Assembly (NCBI GenBank): GCA_037447655.1
Contig: JBBHKE010001377.1
Location: forward strand, 374,241 to 438,240
Origin: Zygnema cylindricum
Lineage: Eukaryota > Streptophyta > Zygnematophyceae > Zygnematales > Zygnemataceae
Length of the DNA: 64,000 nt
Reading direction: 5' to 3'
The notes beneath the pieces were generated by a model. It was not told the origin of the DNA and ran no database searches. It saw nothing but the letters and a program-made list of their open reading frames with translations. The translations under genes and the position numbers were made by a program. Numbering within the stretch: position 1 is the stretch's first letter; each line of letters begins with the position of its first letter. Shown in pieces: positions 21,447-31,715 of this stretch.

Positions 21447-22477
21447 AGGTCCTCAGATTGGACAGCTTGCAAGAAGCCTCTAAGATATCTTGAACCCCTT
21501 TGTTTTCCAGCAAAAATAATTGCCACCTTGGCAGACAAAACCTCTAACCACCTTCACCTTTGTGAAGAGAAGATTTTCGTGAGTCGATAGCAAAAAGAAT
21601 CTCTGAATTTGTTCACCTGAGCGGTAAGTTATGGAGGGTCAAAGTTGACCTTTTGTATAGAAGCTCTCTAGGAGAGAGGGTCCGATCTATCAAATTTTTC
21701 TAAGTGCTATCTCTCTCTAAAACTCTATCTATTGACGTACGGCACCAATCATATTACTGTAGTGTACATAAAAGTACAGTTGCCAGTGTACTTTATGTAC
21801 GAACATTGTACAACATGACCATATTGTCGACACGTGTCTTTTTTGGATTTGTTTCCATAATCCCTAGCGATGTCGAAATCCAATGTTGTGGTACCACGTG
21901 TCATCCGATGTGGTGGCGACCATAAACCGCCAAAATCTTCTTCCGCGATCTCGGCATCCTTTCCACCCGTCCGATTGAATGCCGATTTCAATCGTAGCCT
22001 TCATAAATATTTGCGATGTATTTGTTTCGCTATCGGATCAAATGCGCGGTACTTATTTATTCTTTGTACTCGTAACCCATACCTTTTATAACTGAATCTA
22101 TGTATGCCGTATATAGTGGACGTTAAATGATTTAACCTAAATGTAATCGTTTATATAATTATTAAACCCTTTATCGTCTACCACTAATTCTATACTAAAT
22201 TGATCAGGCTTCAGGCTACCGGCGACATTTCCTATCTGCATGTACCAAGATCATATCATGTAAGTGACAATCTATCTTTTAGTAAATCAACTACTATACT
22301 ACCCCGTAAATCTCTGGATAGCATAGGCAACCATGACACTAGCTTCTTCTCTAACTTCTCAGTGACTGCAAAAAGTGTGGGAGTTGTAGAGAGAGGTTAG
22401 AGTCAGACTGCCTCGACTTCTTTTTTTGCACTTTATTTTAGACCTAGAAAATACTAAAAGAACCATCAATTTCTACA
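21427..22477 (-). repeat. 5' LTR of F1-B
   Basis: 1,051 bp, starting TGTAGAAATTGATGG at 22477. It is visibly diverged from the 3' LTR at 16006-17053 by substitutions and small indels, so this insertion is not recent. Confidence 0.9.
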
Positions 22478-22887
22478 GGATGTTTTTTCGCGAAGCATTG
22501 GCTTCAAAAGTTTATGTAAATGGTGATGTACCTCGAGGAGGTACATTCGAGGTACATCACCATTTACAGGAAAAATTGAGTCGTGACATGTTGGATAATG
22601 AATATACGTGTCACGACGGTAAACCAACGGAGATCGAAATTTTTTGCACATGATATATGCGTTCAAAAATTCAACGGAAATCATGAAAGTGATCTCGTAA
22701 TGAGCTTTCGTCACGCTATTTTTTTCACGGACCATTCGTCACGCTATTTGTTGAAGCGCTCATTCGTCACGCAAAAAAGCAGAAACGCAAAAAAAAATGA
22801 GCTGGCATCTGACAAGCGTTGCAATTAATGAGATGGCATCTGACAAGCGTTTGCAAAGAGTACAAAATATGTGTGGTATGATACCGT
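22478..22887. other. Spacer with perfect palindrome and short repeats
   Basis: 410 bp between two LTRs. It holds a perfect 21-bp inverted repeat (22516-22536 and 22547-22567), three copies of CGTCACGC spaced about 28-30 bp apart (22709, 22737, 22767), and a 31-bp-spaced duplication of TGGCATCTGACAAGCGTT (22803, 22834). No coding signal. It resembles no other sequence in the window. Confidence 0.75.
22516..22567. repeat. Perfect inverted repeat, 21-bp arms
   Basis: Arms GTAAATGGTGATGTACCTCGA and its exact complement are separated by a 10-nt loop that repeats part of the arm (GGTACAT). A perfect arm among decayed elements suggests recent origin or a constraint. Confidence 0.9.
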
Positions 22888-23101
22888 TGTTGAAATCACT
22901 AGATTTATGAAGTATTTTCTAGGTATGGATAACTTAATAAAAAAAGAAAAGAAAAGCGCAAGCAGTCTGTCTCCACCTCTTTCCTCTATCCCCCATACTT
23001 GTTGTAGTCATTGAAAGAGAGAGGGAGTGGTGGAACTATGGCCGCCTCAGCTCCATAGGCAAGACTAAAGAGTGACATAAGTCACTTTCAACAAAAAGGT
23101 T

Positions 23102-23180
23102 GAGTCCGGCAAGACTCGAACCTTCGACACGCAAAGCGCAACGTAGCCGTCATCTCTAACCAGTCTGTCGTAGGAGTTCG
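23102..23180 (-). other. tRNA-like module in LTR-C (antisense)
   Basis: The minus strand reads CTGGTTAGAGATGACGGCT (A-box/D-arm like), then about 20 nt on GGTTCGAGTCTTGCCGGACTC (B-box GGTTCGAGTC, T-loop TTCGAGT). It looks like a decayed tRNA gene but sits at the same relative place as similar modules in other LTRs. Confidence 0.5.
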
Positions 23181-23597
23181 TTAATGTACATATGGTGTCG
23201 TAATTACTTAAACTATATTATGATCTTTCATCCGATTAACGGACAAATGAATGAAGGGACATATAACTAGTTAATATTTAGTGCGAACGTGACCCCGCAT
23301 GAAACAAATGAATCGGCCATTTGTTTCGACGGTTAACATTTAATGTCGGTTTTTATCCAACGACACATATCGCTGCCGAGATCGCGGAATGGTCACTTTG
23401 ACGTTTTTGGACGTGGCATGACCTGGCGCCACGTAGAGAGAATATCTTTGGTCGCGAGAATTCCGCTTAATATACGGATGAGTACCATGTGGAAACGCGT
23501 CCACTCAATTGCCTTGTTGTACAAAAGCCGTAAGAAAAAAATATCGGCCGTAGTACCTTTCTGTACTTTACAGTTATTTGATTGGATCGTACTCTAG

Positions 23598-23602
23598 TAG
23601 AT
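23598..23602. repeat. Target site duplication GTAGA (left, F3-c)
   Basis: GTAGA precedes the F3-c LTR and recurs at 29798-29802 after it. The empty site reads CAGTAGATAGG-like in sibling LTRs. Confidence 0.85.
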
Positions 23603-24488
23603 AAAATTCTGTGGTCTCCATTGACCCACAGAATGAGCAGCCTATGTAAAGCCTCTAGGATAATATCTGCCCCTTCCACTTTCTCACTGAATAAGCGCCA
23701 CCCAGGCACAAAAGTATTCAAACCACCCTCACCTCGTGAGGACAAGACTCCCTTGAGTCAAACGCAAAAAAAATCACTAAATTTGCTCCCTTGAGCAGTA
23801 AGTTATGGCTGGTCAAAGATGACATTTATAGTTACAAGCTCTCTTAGAGAGAGGGCCCTAAATATCACTAAGTCTTGGTCTGCCTACTCACGACTACCTA
23901 CTACTAAACCCTAGTCCAATAGGAACACTATATAGTAGAAGAAGGTACAATGGGCGATGTACTTATTGTACGACCATTGTACGACAAGGTCTAAAAGGTG
24001 ACACCTGTCAAATCGGAAGTCATGGTTCCTCCTCCCATCTTCTTTATTATCAAATAATAAGGCGCCACGTGGCACCTCGTGATGCTATCTCCGTATGCCG
24101 CCAAAAGCTCACTTCGCGTGGCGGCTCTTATGTCGGCCGTCCAATCAAAACATATTTTACACGGTTCAGATTCGCGTACATGCATGAATTATTCCTCTTC
24201 GTTAGTCTGGTGTTAATTAGCTGTTGCGTTAATATTGATATATCTTTGAAACCCGTCACGTGTATCGTTTCGATAACGCCATAGTGGTTAAGGCGTACGA
24301 CTACATAGAAGTTTGCAGACCTAGGTTTAAATTTGGACATAGGCACCATTTTGGTAAAATATCCTCTAGTTCTAACTCTACCACTTTCTAAATATCGCGG
24401 CAGCCATGGCGTGCCTTTGATCCTCACTCTCTCTCTTTAAAGTGGATATAAATTAGAGAAGTGAACTATTAATTACCTCTTTTCAACA
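23603..24488 (-). repeat. 3' LTR of F3-c
   Basis: 886 bp, starting TGTTGAAAAGAGG at 24488. Hairpins GCTC/GAGC and GACTC/GAGTC here have AAGG loops. The left terminus reads TA instead of TG. Confidence 0.9.
24262..24345 (+). other. tRNA-like module in family 3 LTR (antisense to the element)
   Basis: The plus strand reads GCCATAGTGGTTAAGGCG, matching the D-arm/A-box of eukaryotic tRNAs (AGTGGTTAAGGC is typical of Ser/Leu types). After about 28 nt comes GGTTTAAATTT, a degraded B-box, with AGGCACCA close to the 3' end. The same module occurs at 29578-29660 in the other LTR. Confidence 0.55.
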
Positions 24489-24502
24489 CTCCTCTTAATT
24501 CC
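24489..24502 (-). promoter_or_regulatory. Polypurine tract of F3-c
   Basis: The minus strand reads GGAATTAAGAGGAG immediately before the 3' LTR, overlapping the pol stop region. Confidence 0.6.
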
Positions 24503-26787
24503 TAGTCACTTTTTAATTTTAGTCCACAATTTTCTCTGCAAAAAATCAACTTAGGGGAAGGCACTGGTTTTGTCATCATGTCTGCAATCATTTCTTTATC
24601 AGTTTTATGAACCAGTTTAATTATTTTACTTTCTACCTTCTCTTTGACAAAGCTTAGTCTAATATCCATATGTTTAGCTTTGAAATGATGTTTCAAATTA
24701 GCTGCAATAGAGATAGCAACTTCATTATCACAAAAAACATTTTGAGTTCCAGACTTCATGAACCCAAGTTCTTCATGGAGAGATTTAACCCACATTAATT
24801 CTTTGGTTGGAGCACAGGAAGCCATGTATTCAGCCTCCATAGTGGACTGAGCAACTACTTTTTGTTGCTTGCTACTCCAACAACATGCACCGGATCCAAT
24901 TTGCAACACATATCCAGTCTTACACCGCCTTAAAGGCACATCTCCATAACAGGCATCACTCCACGTGGTGATGTCACTGTGCTCCCCTCCCAAATGCAAC
25001 CACAATTCCCTTGTCCCCACCAGATACCTCATCACCCTTTTGGCAGCCTTTCTGTCTCTCTTTCTTAGTTCATTTAGACTTCTACTAATGACATTTACAG
25101 CTGCGGCTATATCCGGACGGGTAGAGTTCATAAAATAGATTAAACTGCCTACAATCTGCCGATAAGGGATATTTTCCATAAATTTTCTTTCTATCTCATC
25201 CATCTCATCATTAAAAGTCAAAATTCCTCTCTCTTCACTCCCCTCAAACACTTTCTTCAAATCCATGGGAGTAGTACACCCATTTGTTTTTTCCATCTGA
25301 AATTTTTCTAGCATATTACCAATTGTTTTTTTGTGTGGGAGTCTTATAATCCTATTCCCTCTATCTCTCTCCATTTGAATTCCCAAAATGTACTTCGCTT
25401 CAACGAGATCTTCCATATCAAAACGGCTTCTAAGATCCCGTTTTACTTTGTTAATCTTATCTAAGGACTTGCTTAAGACCAACAAATCAAACACATAAAT
25501 AGCAATAAATATCACTCCATTCTCATCCTCAAATAAATATATAGAGTGATTTGAACTAGTTTTGATATACCCCAAACTGGTAAGAAATTCGTCCAGTTTT
25601 ATATTCCATTGTCGCGAGGCTTGCTTAAGCCCATAGAGTGATTTTATCAATTTGCAAACCTTTTTTTCTTCCCCACTTTCCACGAATCCTTCCGGTTGCC
25701 TCATGTAAATTTCTTCTTCCAACTCTCCATGCAAAAAGGCCATTTTAATATCCATTTGGTGTATTTCCATATCCTTTACTGCGGCTAAACTTAAAAGGAT
25801 TCTAACAGAAAGAAATCTTACTACAGGTGCAAAGGTTTCTTCGTAGTCTATCCCCTCTTTCTGGGTATACCCATTTGCAACTAACCTAGCTTTGCACCTT
25901 TCAATGGTATTATCCGGGTTTAATCTAAGTTTAAAAAACCACTTACATCCGATCGGTTTTCGGTCCGGTGGACAATCTACCAACTCCCATGTATTGGCTT
26001 CCATGATGGAGGCCATTTCTTCATTAATAGTAGTGATCCACCAGCTACTTTCTGGGGTGTTTATGGCCTCTAAATATATATGAGGTTCAACTGGGTGAGA
26101 CATCTTTGTGAGTTGGTTATTTACTTGTTTTTTTTGAAGTCGTTTACTTCTTTTTCTCCCCCCTTCAAAATCGGACGCAGGTATGGAAGGCATCCTAGGG
26201 TTTCGTTTAGGAAGATTTTCAGCTTTCCTATCTTCCAATTTCGGTGTCTTATCAAGTTCCTCATCGGTTTCCACTTCGTATTGTGGCGTTGCCTCGGATG
26301 TTATCCTTTCCTCCTTCTCCTTTGGTAGATCTGCAGATTTTTCTTTTCCTCCATCTTCCTTCTCTTCAAAGTCAAAGTCAGAAAATTGATCCGTTTCAAA
26401 TCTGATTTTGTCTTCTTTATTATATTTGAATGGATCAATGGACTTCTCTTCATTCATCACCACTATGTGTTTTACCAAAATTATATCTCTCTTTTTCAAG
26501 TCGTACACCCGGTATCCTTTTGTGCTCTCATCATATCCTACAAGATATCTTGGTTTTCCTCTTCCCTCTATCTTCCATTTAGTCTTACCGGAATCCAAAC
26601 TGTAGACTTGACTTCGAAACACTCTTAAACTAGACAAATCAGGCTTTCTTCCTGTCCACCTCTCATACGAAGTTTCCTCCTTATTTGCTGCGGTAAGGTT
26701 TCTATTTTTGATGAAATTAACATAGTTCATAGACTCATCCCAAAATTGCAACCCTATCCTCTTATCAGTTAACATACTTCTGGACAT
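24502..26787 (-). CDS. Copia pol, 761 residues: integrase tail, linker, RT, RNase H
   Basis: The longest ORF in the window. Residues 1-110 are the integrase C-terminal region (YERWTGRKPDLSSLRVFRSQVY, YLVGYDESTKGYRVYDL). Residues 111-230 are a charged linker ending KRLQKKQVNNQLTKMSH. Residues 265-540 are RT, with EETFAPVVRF, MDIKMAFLHGELEEEIYM, SLYGLKQ and the active site at 431-434. RNase H is 541-761, with D611, E651, D687 and D708. The active site reads YVFD, not YVDD: one catalytic Asp is Phe, so RT should be dead although the frame is clean. A stop just upstream of residue 1 separates it from the rest of integrase. The start Met is arbitrary within the polyprotein. Confidence 0.92.
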   Translation of the reverse strand: MSRSMLTDKRIGLQFWDESMNYVNFIKNRNLTAANKEETSYERWTGRKPDLSSLRVFRSQVYSLDSGKTKWKIEGRGKPRYLVGYDESTKGYRVYDLKKRDIILVKHIVVMNEEKSIDPFKYNKEDKIRFETDQFSDFDFEEKEDGGKEKSADLPKEKEERITSEATPQYEVETDEELDKTPKLEDRKAENLPKRNPRMPSIPASDFEGGRKRSKRLQKKQVNNQLTKMSHPVEPHIYLEAINTPESSWWITTINEEMASIMEANTWELVDCPPDRKPIGCKWFFKLRLNPDNTIERCKARLVANGYTQKEGIDYEETFAPVVRFLSVRILLSLAAVKDMEIHQMDIKMAFLHGELEEEIYMRQPEGFVESGEEKKVCKLIKSLYGLKQASRQWNIKLDEFLTSLGYIKTSSNHSIYLFEDENGVIFIAIYVFDLLVLSKSLDKINKVKRDLRSRFDMEDLVEAKYILGIQMERDRGNRIIRLPHKKTIGNMLEKFQMEKTNGCTTPMDLKKVFEGSEERGILTFNDEMDEIERKFMENIPYRQIVGSLIYFMNSTRPDIAAAVNVISRSLNELRKRDRKAAKRVMRYLVGTRELWLHLGGEHSDITTWSDACYGDVPLRRCKTGYVLQIGSGACCWSSKQQKVVAQSTMEAEYMASCAPTKELMWVKSLHEELGFMKSGTQNVFCDNEVAISIAANLKHHFKAKHMDIRLSFVKEKVESKIIKLVHKTDKEMIADMMTKPVPSPKLIFCRENCGLKLKSD

Positions 26788-27400
26788 ATCTCCTTAAGTT
26801 TTATTCACTCTTTTTGCTACGCCATTTTGTACCGGATTATAGGGAACAGTTTTCTCATGATGAATTCTTTCTTCTTTAAGATATTCTTCAAATTCCCTTG
26901 AGGTGTATTCTTTCCCATTATCACTCCTTATCTCTTTTATTGAGGTTTCATGTATTTTTTCACTCCATACTTAAAACTCTTTGAAACATCTTAATACCTC
27001 TAACTTATGTCTGAGAAAGTATACCTTCGTGTATCTTGTCCAATCATCTGTGATGGTTAACATCCATCTCTTCCCCCCATTTGAAGCATACCTAGTTGGT
27101 CCCCAAACATTAGTGTGAATTAGATCCAATGCTTTCTCTCTCCTAAATGTGGTTGCCTTTGGAAATGGAAGTCTATGAATCTTCCCTTGGGCACATCCAC
27201 TACAATCATCAAAGAACACATCATCCTCAAAAATAATACCCTCCACTATTCCATTTTTCTTCATTTTCTTTAATCTATCTAGATGCATATGCTCCAACCT
27301 TTTGTGCCAAAGCATCATCTCACTTGCACACGAGTAGAGAACACTCTTTTCATTGCAAAGAATAATTTTGAACATCCCTTAACTGCCCTTCTCAGCTATG
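26788..27400 (-). pseudogene. Copia pre-integrase finger and integrase core (F3-c)
   Basis: A 134-residue open part (26971-27375) has HKRLEHMHLDRLK (the second His is kept), CSGCAQGKIHRLPFPK, then HTNVWGPTRYA: the first catalytic Asp is Asn. TITDDWTRY follows. The remainder in other frames holds SDNGKEYTS (second catalytic Asp, with Lys for the usual Gly) and a NPVQNGVAKRVNKT region where the catalytic Glu is changed to Lys. Two of three catalytic residues are therefore lost. Confidence 0.82.
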
Positions 27401-28292
27401 AAATAAACCTCATTATCAAAGCTTGCAGTGAAGATTCCATTCCTATTTCTTGTTTCAAACTCCTTTTCATCTAGGACAGTTCTTGAGACTAGGTTCTTGC
27501 TAAGCTGTGGAATGGAAAGAACGTCTGAGAGTGTGTTACAATTGAGGCTTTTCCATCAACTAAAACCTTCAAGTCAACTGTTCCAACAAGACTTGTGGTT
27601 TCCACTCTACCATCTCCATACTATATTTCAACTGTTGGGATCTTTCTCAGTTTAGTGAACCACCTCTTATCTTTGCACATATGCATTAAGGCCCATGAGT
27701 CTATGATCCACCCATCCTCAGGTGGATCCCTCTTACCTCCGAAAGCTCACTTTTGTCACCGTGGAATGTCGACATGATTTTTAGTGGTTTTTGGATTAAG
27801 AAGAAGCTCCTCAAGCTCCGCTTCCTGTTCGGTTTCTTCGTCCTCTTCCTCATCATGAACTTGAGTCAAGAAAGCCTTTTTCTTTCCTCCATCCTTTGAG
27901 GTTCCTTGTCCATCTTTCAGTTGAAGATATGCAAGTTTGACACAATCTGCTATATAGTGTCCCGGTTTCTTGCAGAAGTGACATAATCCTTTTCAAGAAG
28001 TTCCTCTCCCCTGTCTATCAAATCAGCCACCTCCTTCTCCTCTTTCACCAAAGTTTCGATAGGGATCTTTCCCTCTTTCCTCATCACGCTTCCGCCAATC
28101 AGCTCATGGAGACAATGCTTGAACACTTGGACTCCCTCTCCTAAGCTCTATGGTGCTTTCTTTAACTAAAATCATTCCCACTGTGTCATCCCAATTCCAA
28201 TTGCTATCTCCTATGTCCTGTAATTGGTTAATGATATTCTCATACTCTTCAGGTAGTTTTATCATTAATGTATTCACTCTTTGTCTCTCAGA
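27401..28292 (-). pseudogene. Copia gag C-terminus, nucleocapsid and protease (F3-c)
   Basis: Right to left: gag C-terminal region (INQLQDIGDSNWNWDD, VGMILVKEST), a zinc knuckle CHFCKKPGHYIADC (intact CX2CX4HX4C, about 27945-27990), an acidic Glu-rich stretch (EEEDEETEQEAELEELLL), then protease: WIIDSWALMHICKDK. DSGAS reads DSWAL, so the active-site Gly is lost. Several stops and small indels split the frame. Confidence 0.82.
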
Positions 28293-28946
28293 CTATGAGT
28301 TACCTGTACTCTCTAGCTCTCCAAACAATGCTCCTAAATCATTGCAATAATTATTCATGCTTCCTCTTTTATTAGTATAAGCTGCGATCTTATTTTCTAC
28401 CAGCTGTTGCTGCTGCAATGATCCACTTTTATATTTGTTAACTAGAGATATCAAAATCTGAGATGGAGATTTGACATGCATAAGGGGAATGGCAATGCCT
28501 TTTGCTACACTTTTAACAATTAAGAGCTTAGCAACCTTGTCTTTGTAGTTCCACTTTTCATACTCTGATTTGTCGGTTTGAACCCTTGTCAACGTTGCAG
28601 GTGGTGCTTTTTCCGGTATCGTCTTCGACAATGGTGTCACTTGAGTTGCAACTCCTCCCTTTTCTCCTTCCACGACAATCTCCTCTTCTTCCTCATCTTC
28701 ATCCTCGGTGATGGTGGCAGCTGTTCTGACTACTCTAATGACGGAGGTGCCAGAAAAACGTGTCCCTCCAAACCAAAGTGGAGGTGGGCATCGAATTTGT
28801 CCAGACACTATGCCCCATAGATGCTTCTCAAATAGTTTTCCCTCCATCATCATTTCCCAATACAAAAAGTCTGATCCATCAAATATGGGAACCCTAAAGG
28901 GTGGGCCCATAACCTGAAATTTTGTGGTCTCTATTGACCAACAAAT
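28293..28946 (-). pseudogene. Copia gag N-terminal half (F3-c)
   Basis: An open frame of 205 residues from MGPPFRVPIFDGSDFLYWEMMMEGKLF to FGELESTGNS. It contains LWGIVSGQIRCPP, the acidic EDEDEEEEEIVVEGE, KVAKLLIVKSVAKGIAIPLMHVKSPSQI and SLQQQQLVENKIA. In the LTR the expected METTKFQ start reads ATA instead of ATG, so the original initiation codon is lost. The first usable Met is in the primer-site codons. Confidence 0.88.
28903..28914 (-). promoter_or_regulatory. Primer binding site, perfect (F3-c)
   Basis: The minus strand reads GGTTATGGGCCC directly after the LTR end AAATTTCA. It is an exact 12-nt complement of the initiator tRNA-Met anticodon arm. Confidence 0.87.
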
Positions 28947-29797
28947 TGAGCAGCCTATGTAAAGCCTCTAGGATAATATTTGCCCCTTCTACTTTCCCAC
29001 TGAATAAGCGCCGCCCAGGCACAAAATTATTCAGGCCACCCTCACCCTTATGAGGACAAGACTCCCCTGAGTCAAACACAAAAAGAATCACTGAATTCGC
29101 TCCCATAAGCAGTAAGTTATGGTCGGTCAAAGATGACCTTTATGATTACAAGCTCTCTAAGAGAGAGGTCCCTAAATATCACTAAGTCTTGGTCTGCCTA
29201 CTCACGAATACCAACTACTAAATCCTAGTCCAATAGGAACACTATATAGCAGAAGAAGGTACAATGGGCGATGTACTTATTGTACGACCATTGTAGGACA
29301 AGGTCTACAAGGTGACACCTGTCAAATCGGAAGCCATGGTTCCTCCTCCCATCTTCTTCGGTATCAAATAATGTGGTGCCACGTGGCACCTCGTGACGCT
29401 ATCTCCGTATGCCGCCAAAAGCTCACTTCGCGTGGCGGCTCTTATGCTGGTTCTCCGATCAAAACATATTTTACACCGTTCAGGTTCGCGTACATGCATA
29501 AATTGTTCCTTTTCGTTAGTCTGGTGTTAATTAGCTGTTGCGTTAATATATATCTTTGAACCCGTCACGTGTATCGTTTCGATAACCCTATAGTGGTTAA
29601 GGCGTAGGACTACAAAGAAGTTTGCTGACCTATGTTTAAATCTGGACCTAGGCACCATTTTGGTAAAATATCCTATACTTCTAACTCTGCCACTTTCTAA
29701 ATATCGCGGCAGCCATGGCATGCCTTTGATCCTCACTCTCTCTCTTTAAAGTGGAAATAACTTAGAGAAGTGAACTATTAATTACCTATTTTCAACA
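28915..29797 (-). repeat. 5' LTR of F3-c
   Basis: 883 bp, TGTTGAAAATAGG (from 29797) to AAATTTCA (28915). The GTAGA TSD follows at 29798-29802. Confidence 0.92.
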
Positions 29798-29802
29798 GTA
29801 GA

Positions 29803-29923
29803 TAGGGGTTTTGATAGGGAAGTAAGACTTAGCATTTTTTTTAGATAGTCGCCCCTCTCTTTGAGAGTTTGTATAAATTGACATCTTTTCCACCTCATAA
29901 CTTATCGGCTGGTTGGCCGTTTT
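29803..29923 (+). repeat. LTR-C, right part
   Basis: Continuation of 22888-23602 after F3-c: TAAGACTTAGC, CTCTCTTTGAGAG, CTCATAACTTATCGGCTGGTTGGCCG. It stops where a family 1-type LTR begins, so the end of LTR-C is missing. Confidence 0.75.
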
Positions 29924-30725
29924 TGAAACTCTGAGACCTCCATAAGTCCTCAGAGTGGGCAACTTCCAAGAAGCCTCTAGGATAATCCTGACCCCTTTGT
30001 GTTTAAGCAAAAATAACTGCCACCGTGGCAGATAAAAACTCTGACCACCTTCACCCTTGTGAAGACAAGACTCCCCTGAGTCGATAACAAAAAGAATCTC
30101 TGAATTTGCTCCCCTAAGCAGTAAGTTATGGAGGGTCAAAGTTGACCTTTTGTACAGAAGCTCTCTAGGAGAGAGGGTCCTATCTTCTAATTTTTCTAAG
30201 TCCTATCTCTCTCACTGACTCTATCTACTGATAAACAGATCAAATCAGATTAGAGTTCCGTACGCAAAAGTACAGCTGCCGGTGTACTTTATGTACGGAC
30301 ACTGTACGACATGCCTTAAATGTCGACACGTGGTATGTCCGGATTCGCTCCTTTAATCCTCGGAGATGCCGCGCTCCAATGTAACTTCGCCACGTGTCAT
30401 CCGATGTGGCGATGCCCACAAACCGCCGAATTCTCCTTCCGCGATCTCGGCGCTAATTCCGGCCGTCCGATTAAACTCGCATTTGATCGTAGCCGTAATA
30501 AATACATGCGCGGTATTTGTTTCGCTTACGAAATCAATGCGCGGTATTGATTTCTTATCCGTACCGTTATTCGTACTTTTACACTACCATATCTATGTAT
30601 CTCGTTAACAGTTATAGTTAAATGATTTATCCTACGTGTACATGTTTAAATAATTATCGTACTATATACTATGTATCACTATTTCTAGACTTAACGGTTA
30701 AGGCTACCGGCTATCTATTCTCTGA

Positions 30726-30735
30726 NNNNNNNNNN
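30726..30735. other. Assembly gap (10 N)
   Basis: Lies inside the tRNA-like module of an LTR. Both flanks fit the LTR, so little is probably missing. Confidence 0.98.
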
Positions 30736-30766
30736 ACGAATCTGAGTTATCCTTTACCGTATCTAG

Positions 30767-30820
30767 CTCCCTATCCAGCCTTCAGTGACTACAACAAGTG
30801 TGGGGGCTTGGATAGGGGAG
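30767..30820 (-). promoter_or_regulatory. LTR stem-loop, variant arms with conserved loop
   Basis: Arms CTCCCTATCCA / TGGATAGGGGAG differ from those at 4119 and 35028, yet still pair. The loop keeps CAGTGACTACAACAAGTGTG (plus-strand reading). Confidence 0.6.
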
Positions 30821-30888
30821 TTAGAGGCAGACCGCCTCAGCTCTTTTTCTATCCTAATACAGACCTAGAAAATACCCAAATATCAACA

Positions 30889-31715
30889 GAGGGTGTATCA
30901 ATCACAGATCAGCAGGATAGAACATGTGATGGCTGCGCTTTGGGAAAAATCCACAGAATGCCATTTCCTATTGAGTCTAAGCATCGATCAACCAGACTAT
31001 TACAACAAATTCATTCGGATGTTTTTGGTCCTGTAAAGGTACCATCTGTAGGGGGGATGAAATATATGATCATCTTCACAGATGATTTTTCGAGGTTTAC
31101 GAAAATATACTTCATGAAGGATAAAAGCGAAGTGTTTGGTCACTTCAAACACTATAAAGCTTGGGTGGAAAAACTCTATAATTTACCAATTTTGGAGTTG
31201 AAATCGAACAATGGAGGCGAATATACGTCAAAGGAATTTGTAATTTTTTTACTTGATGAAAGTATAAGTCATCTTAAAACTGTTTCATATTCACCAGAAC
31301 AAAATGGGGTCTTGGAGAGGCAAAATAAAACTCTCACGGAGAGCTCCAAGTCAATGCTTGCAGATAAAAATGTGGATCTGAAATTTTGGGCTGAGGCTTT
31401 AAATTGTGCAGTTTATATTAAAAATAGGATAAGATCAAGATCGGTAGACACTACTTCTTACGAAATCTGGACAGGTAGGAAGCCGGATGTCACTCATTTC
31501 AAGGTCTTTAGAAGTAAATGCTTCATCTTAGATACATCTAGTGATAAACGGAAAATGGAACCAAAGGGATTACAGGGTATTTTATTTGGATATGATGATC
31601 ACTCAAAAGGTTATCGAGTCTCTGTGTTTGAAAGGCAAAAGATAGATGTAGTAAGAAATATAATTGTGAAAGATGAGCAGGAATCAAAAGATCTATTTGA
31701 TATGACAGAGCAGTA
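30889..31715 (+). pseudogene. Copia integrase (F2-b, resumed)
   Basis: An uninterrupted stretch of about 275 residues from EGVSITDQQDRTCDGCALGK (finger cysteines) through HSDVFGPVKVPSVGGMKYMIIFTDDFSRF, then SNNGGEYTSKEF, PEQNGVLERQNKT (catalytic Glu), YEIWTGRKPDVTHFKVFRSK and GYRVSVFERQ. Asp in SDNGG has become Asn, so the second catalytic residue is lost. The stop is at 31714. The left end is a junction with a minus-strand LTR. Confidence 0.9.

Larger units (their letters stand above)
16006..22477 (-). mobile_element. Family 1 copia element F1-B with both LTRs
   Basis: A complete minus-strand element: 3' LTR 16006-17053, polypurine tract, pol, gag, primer site, 5' LTR 21427-22477. It is inserted in the protease of F2-b. 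Flanking pentamers (ATTAG left, GGATG right) do not match, so the right junction has been rearranged after insertion, consistent with the missing F2-b sequence. All genes carry stops or frameshifts. Confidence 0.92.
22888..23602 (+). repeat. LTR-C, left part (interrupted by F3-c)
   Basis: Starts TGTTGAAATCAC, with the family 1-like landmarks AAGTATTTTCTAGGT, a CAGTCTG-CTC box, CATACTTGTTGTAGTCATTG and GCCGAGATCGCGGAA. It is cut at 23602 by F3-c and resumes at 29803-29923 (GATAGGGGTTTT ... CTTATCGGCTGGTTGGCCG). A homologous piece is at 61190-61653. Confidence 0.75.
23603..29797 (-). mobile_element. Family 3 copia element F3-c, full length
   Basis: The most complete element in the window: 6,195 bp, two LTRs (886 and 883 bp), polypurine tract, perfect primer site, all domains, and matching TSDs GTAGA. 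It is inserted into LTR-C on the minus strand. Pol has a 761-residue uninterrupted frame from the integrase tail to the end, but the RT active site is YVFD and gag/protease/integrase have stops. It is therefore defective despite its structure. Confidence 0.93.
29924..30888 (-). repeat. Family 1-type LTR without internal region (minus)
   Basis: About 965 bp including the 10-N gap at 30726-30735. It starts (minus) TGTTGATATTTGG at 30888 and ends AGTTTCA at 29924. It contains the stem-loop 30767-30820 and leader hairpins. No TSD is visible (CGTTT / GAGGG). To its right, family 2 pol of F2-b resumes at the pre-integrase domain. Confidence 0.82.

Noticed and set aside
16001-22482. TSD for F1-B
   Set aside because: ATTAG and GGATG share no alignment that would be expected of a 5-bp duplication; the right junction is considered rearranged.
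22426-22828. ORFs over the palindromic spacer
   Set aside because: They start in LTR sequence and cross the perfect palindrome; no domain and no continuity.
24262-24345. A functional tRNA gene
   Set aside because: The A-box is good but the B-box and acceptor stem are degraded, and the same module lies in every LTR of the family, so it is listed as a tRNA-like module instead.
29919-30893. TSD for the LTR at 29924-30888
   Set aside because: Flanks CGTTT and GAGGG do not match, so insertion as a simple solo LTR cannot be claimed.
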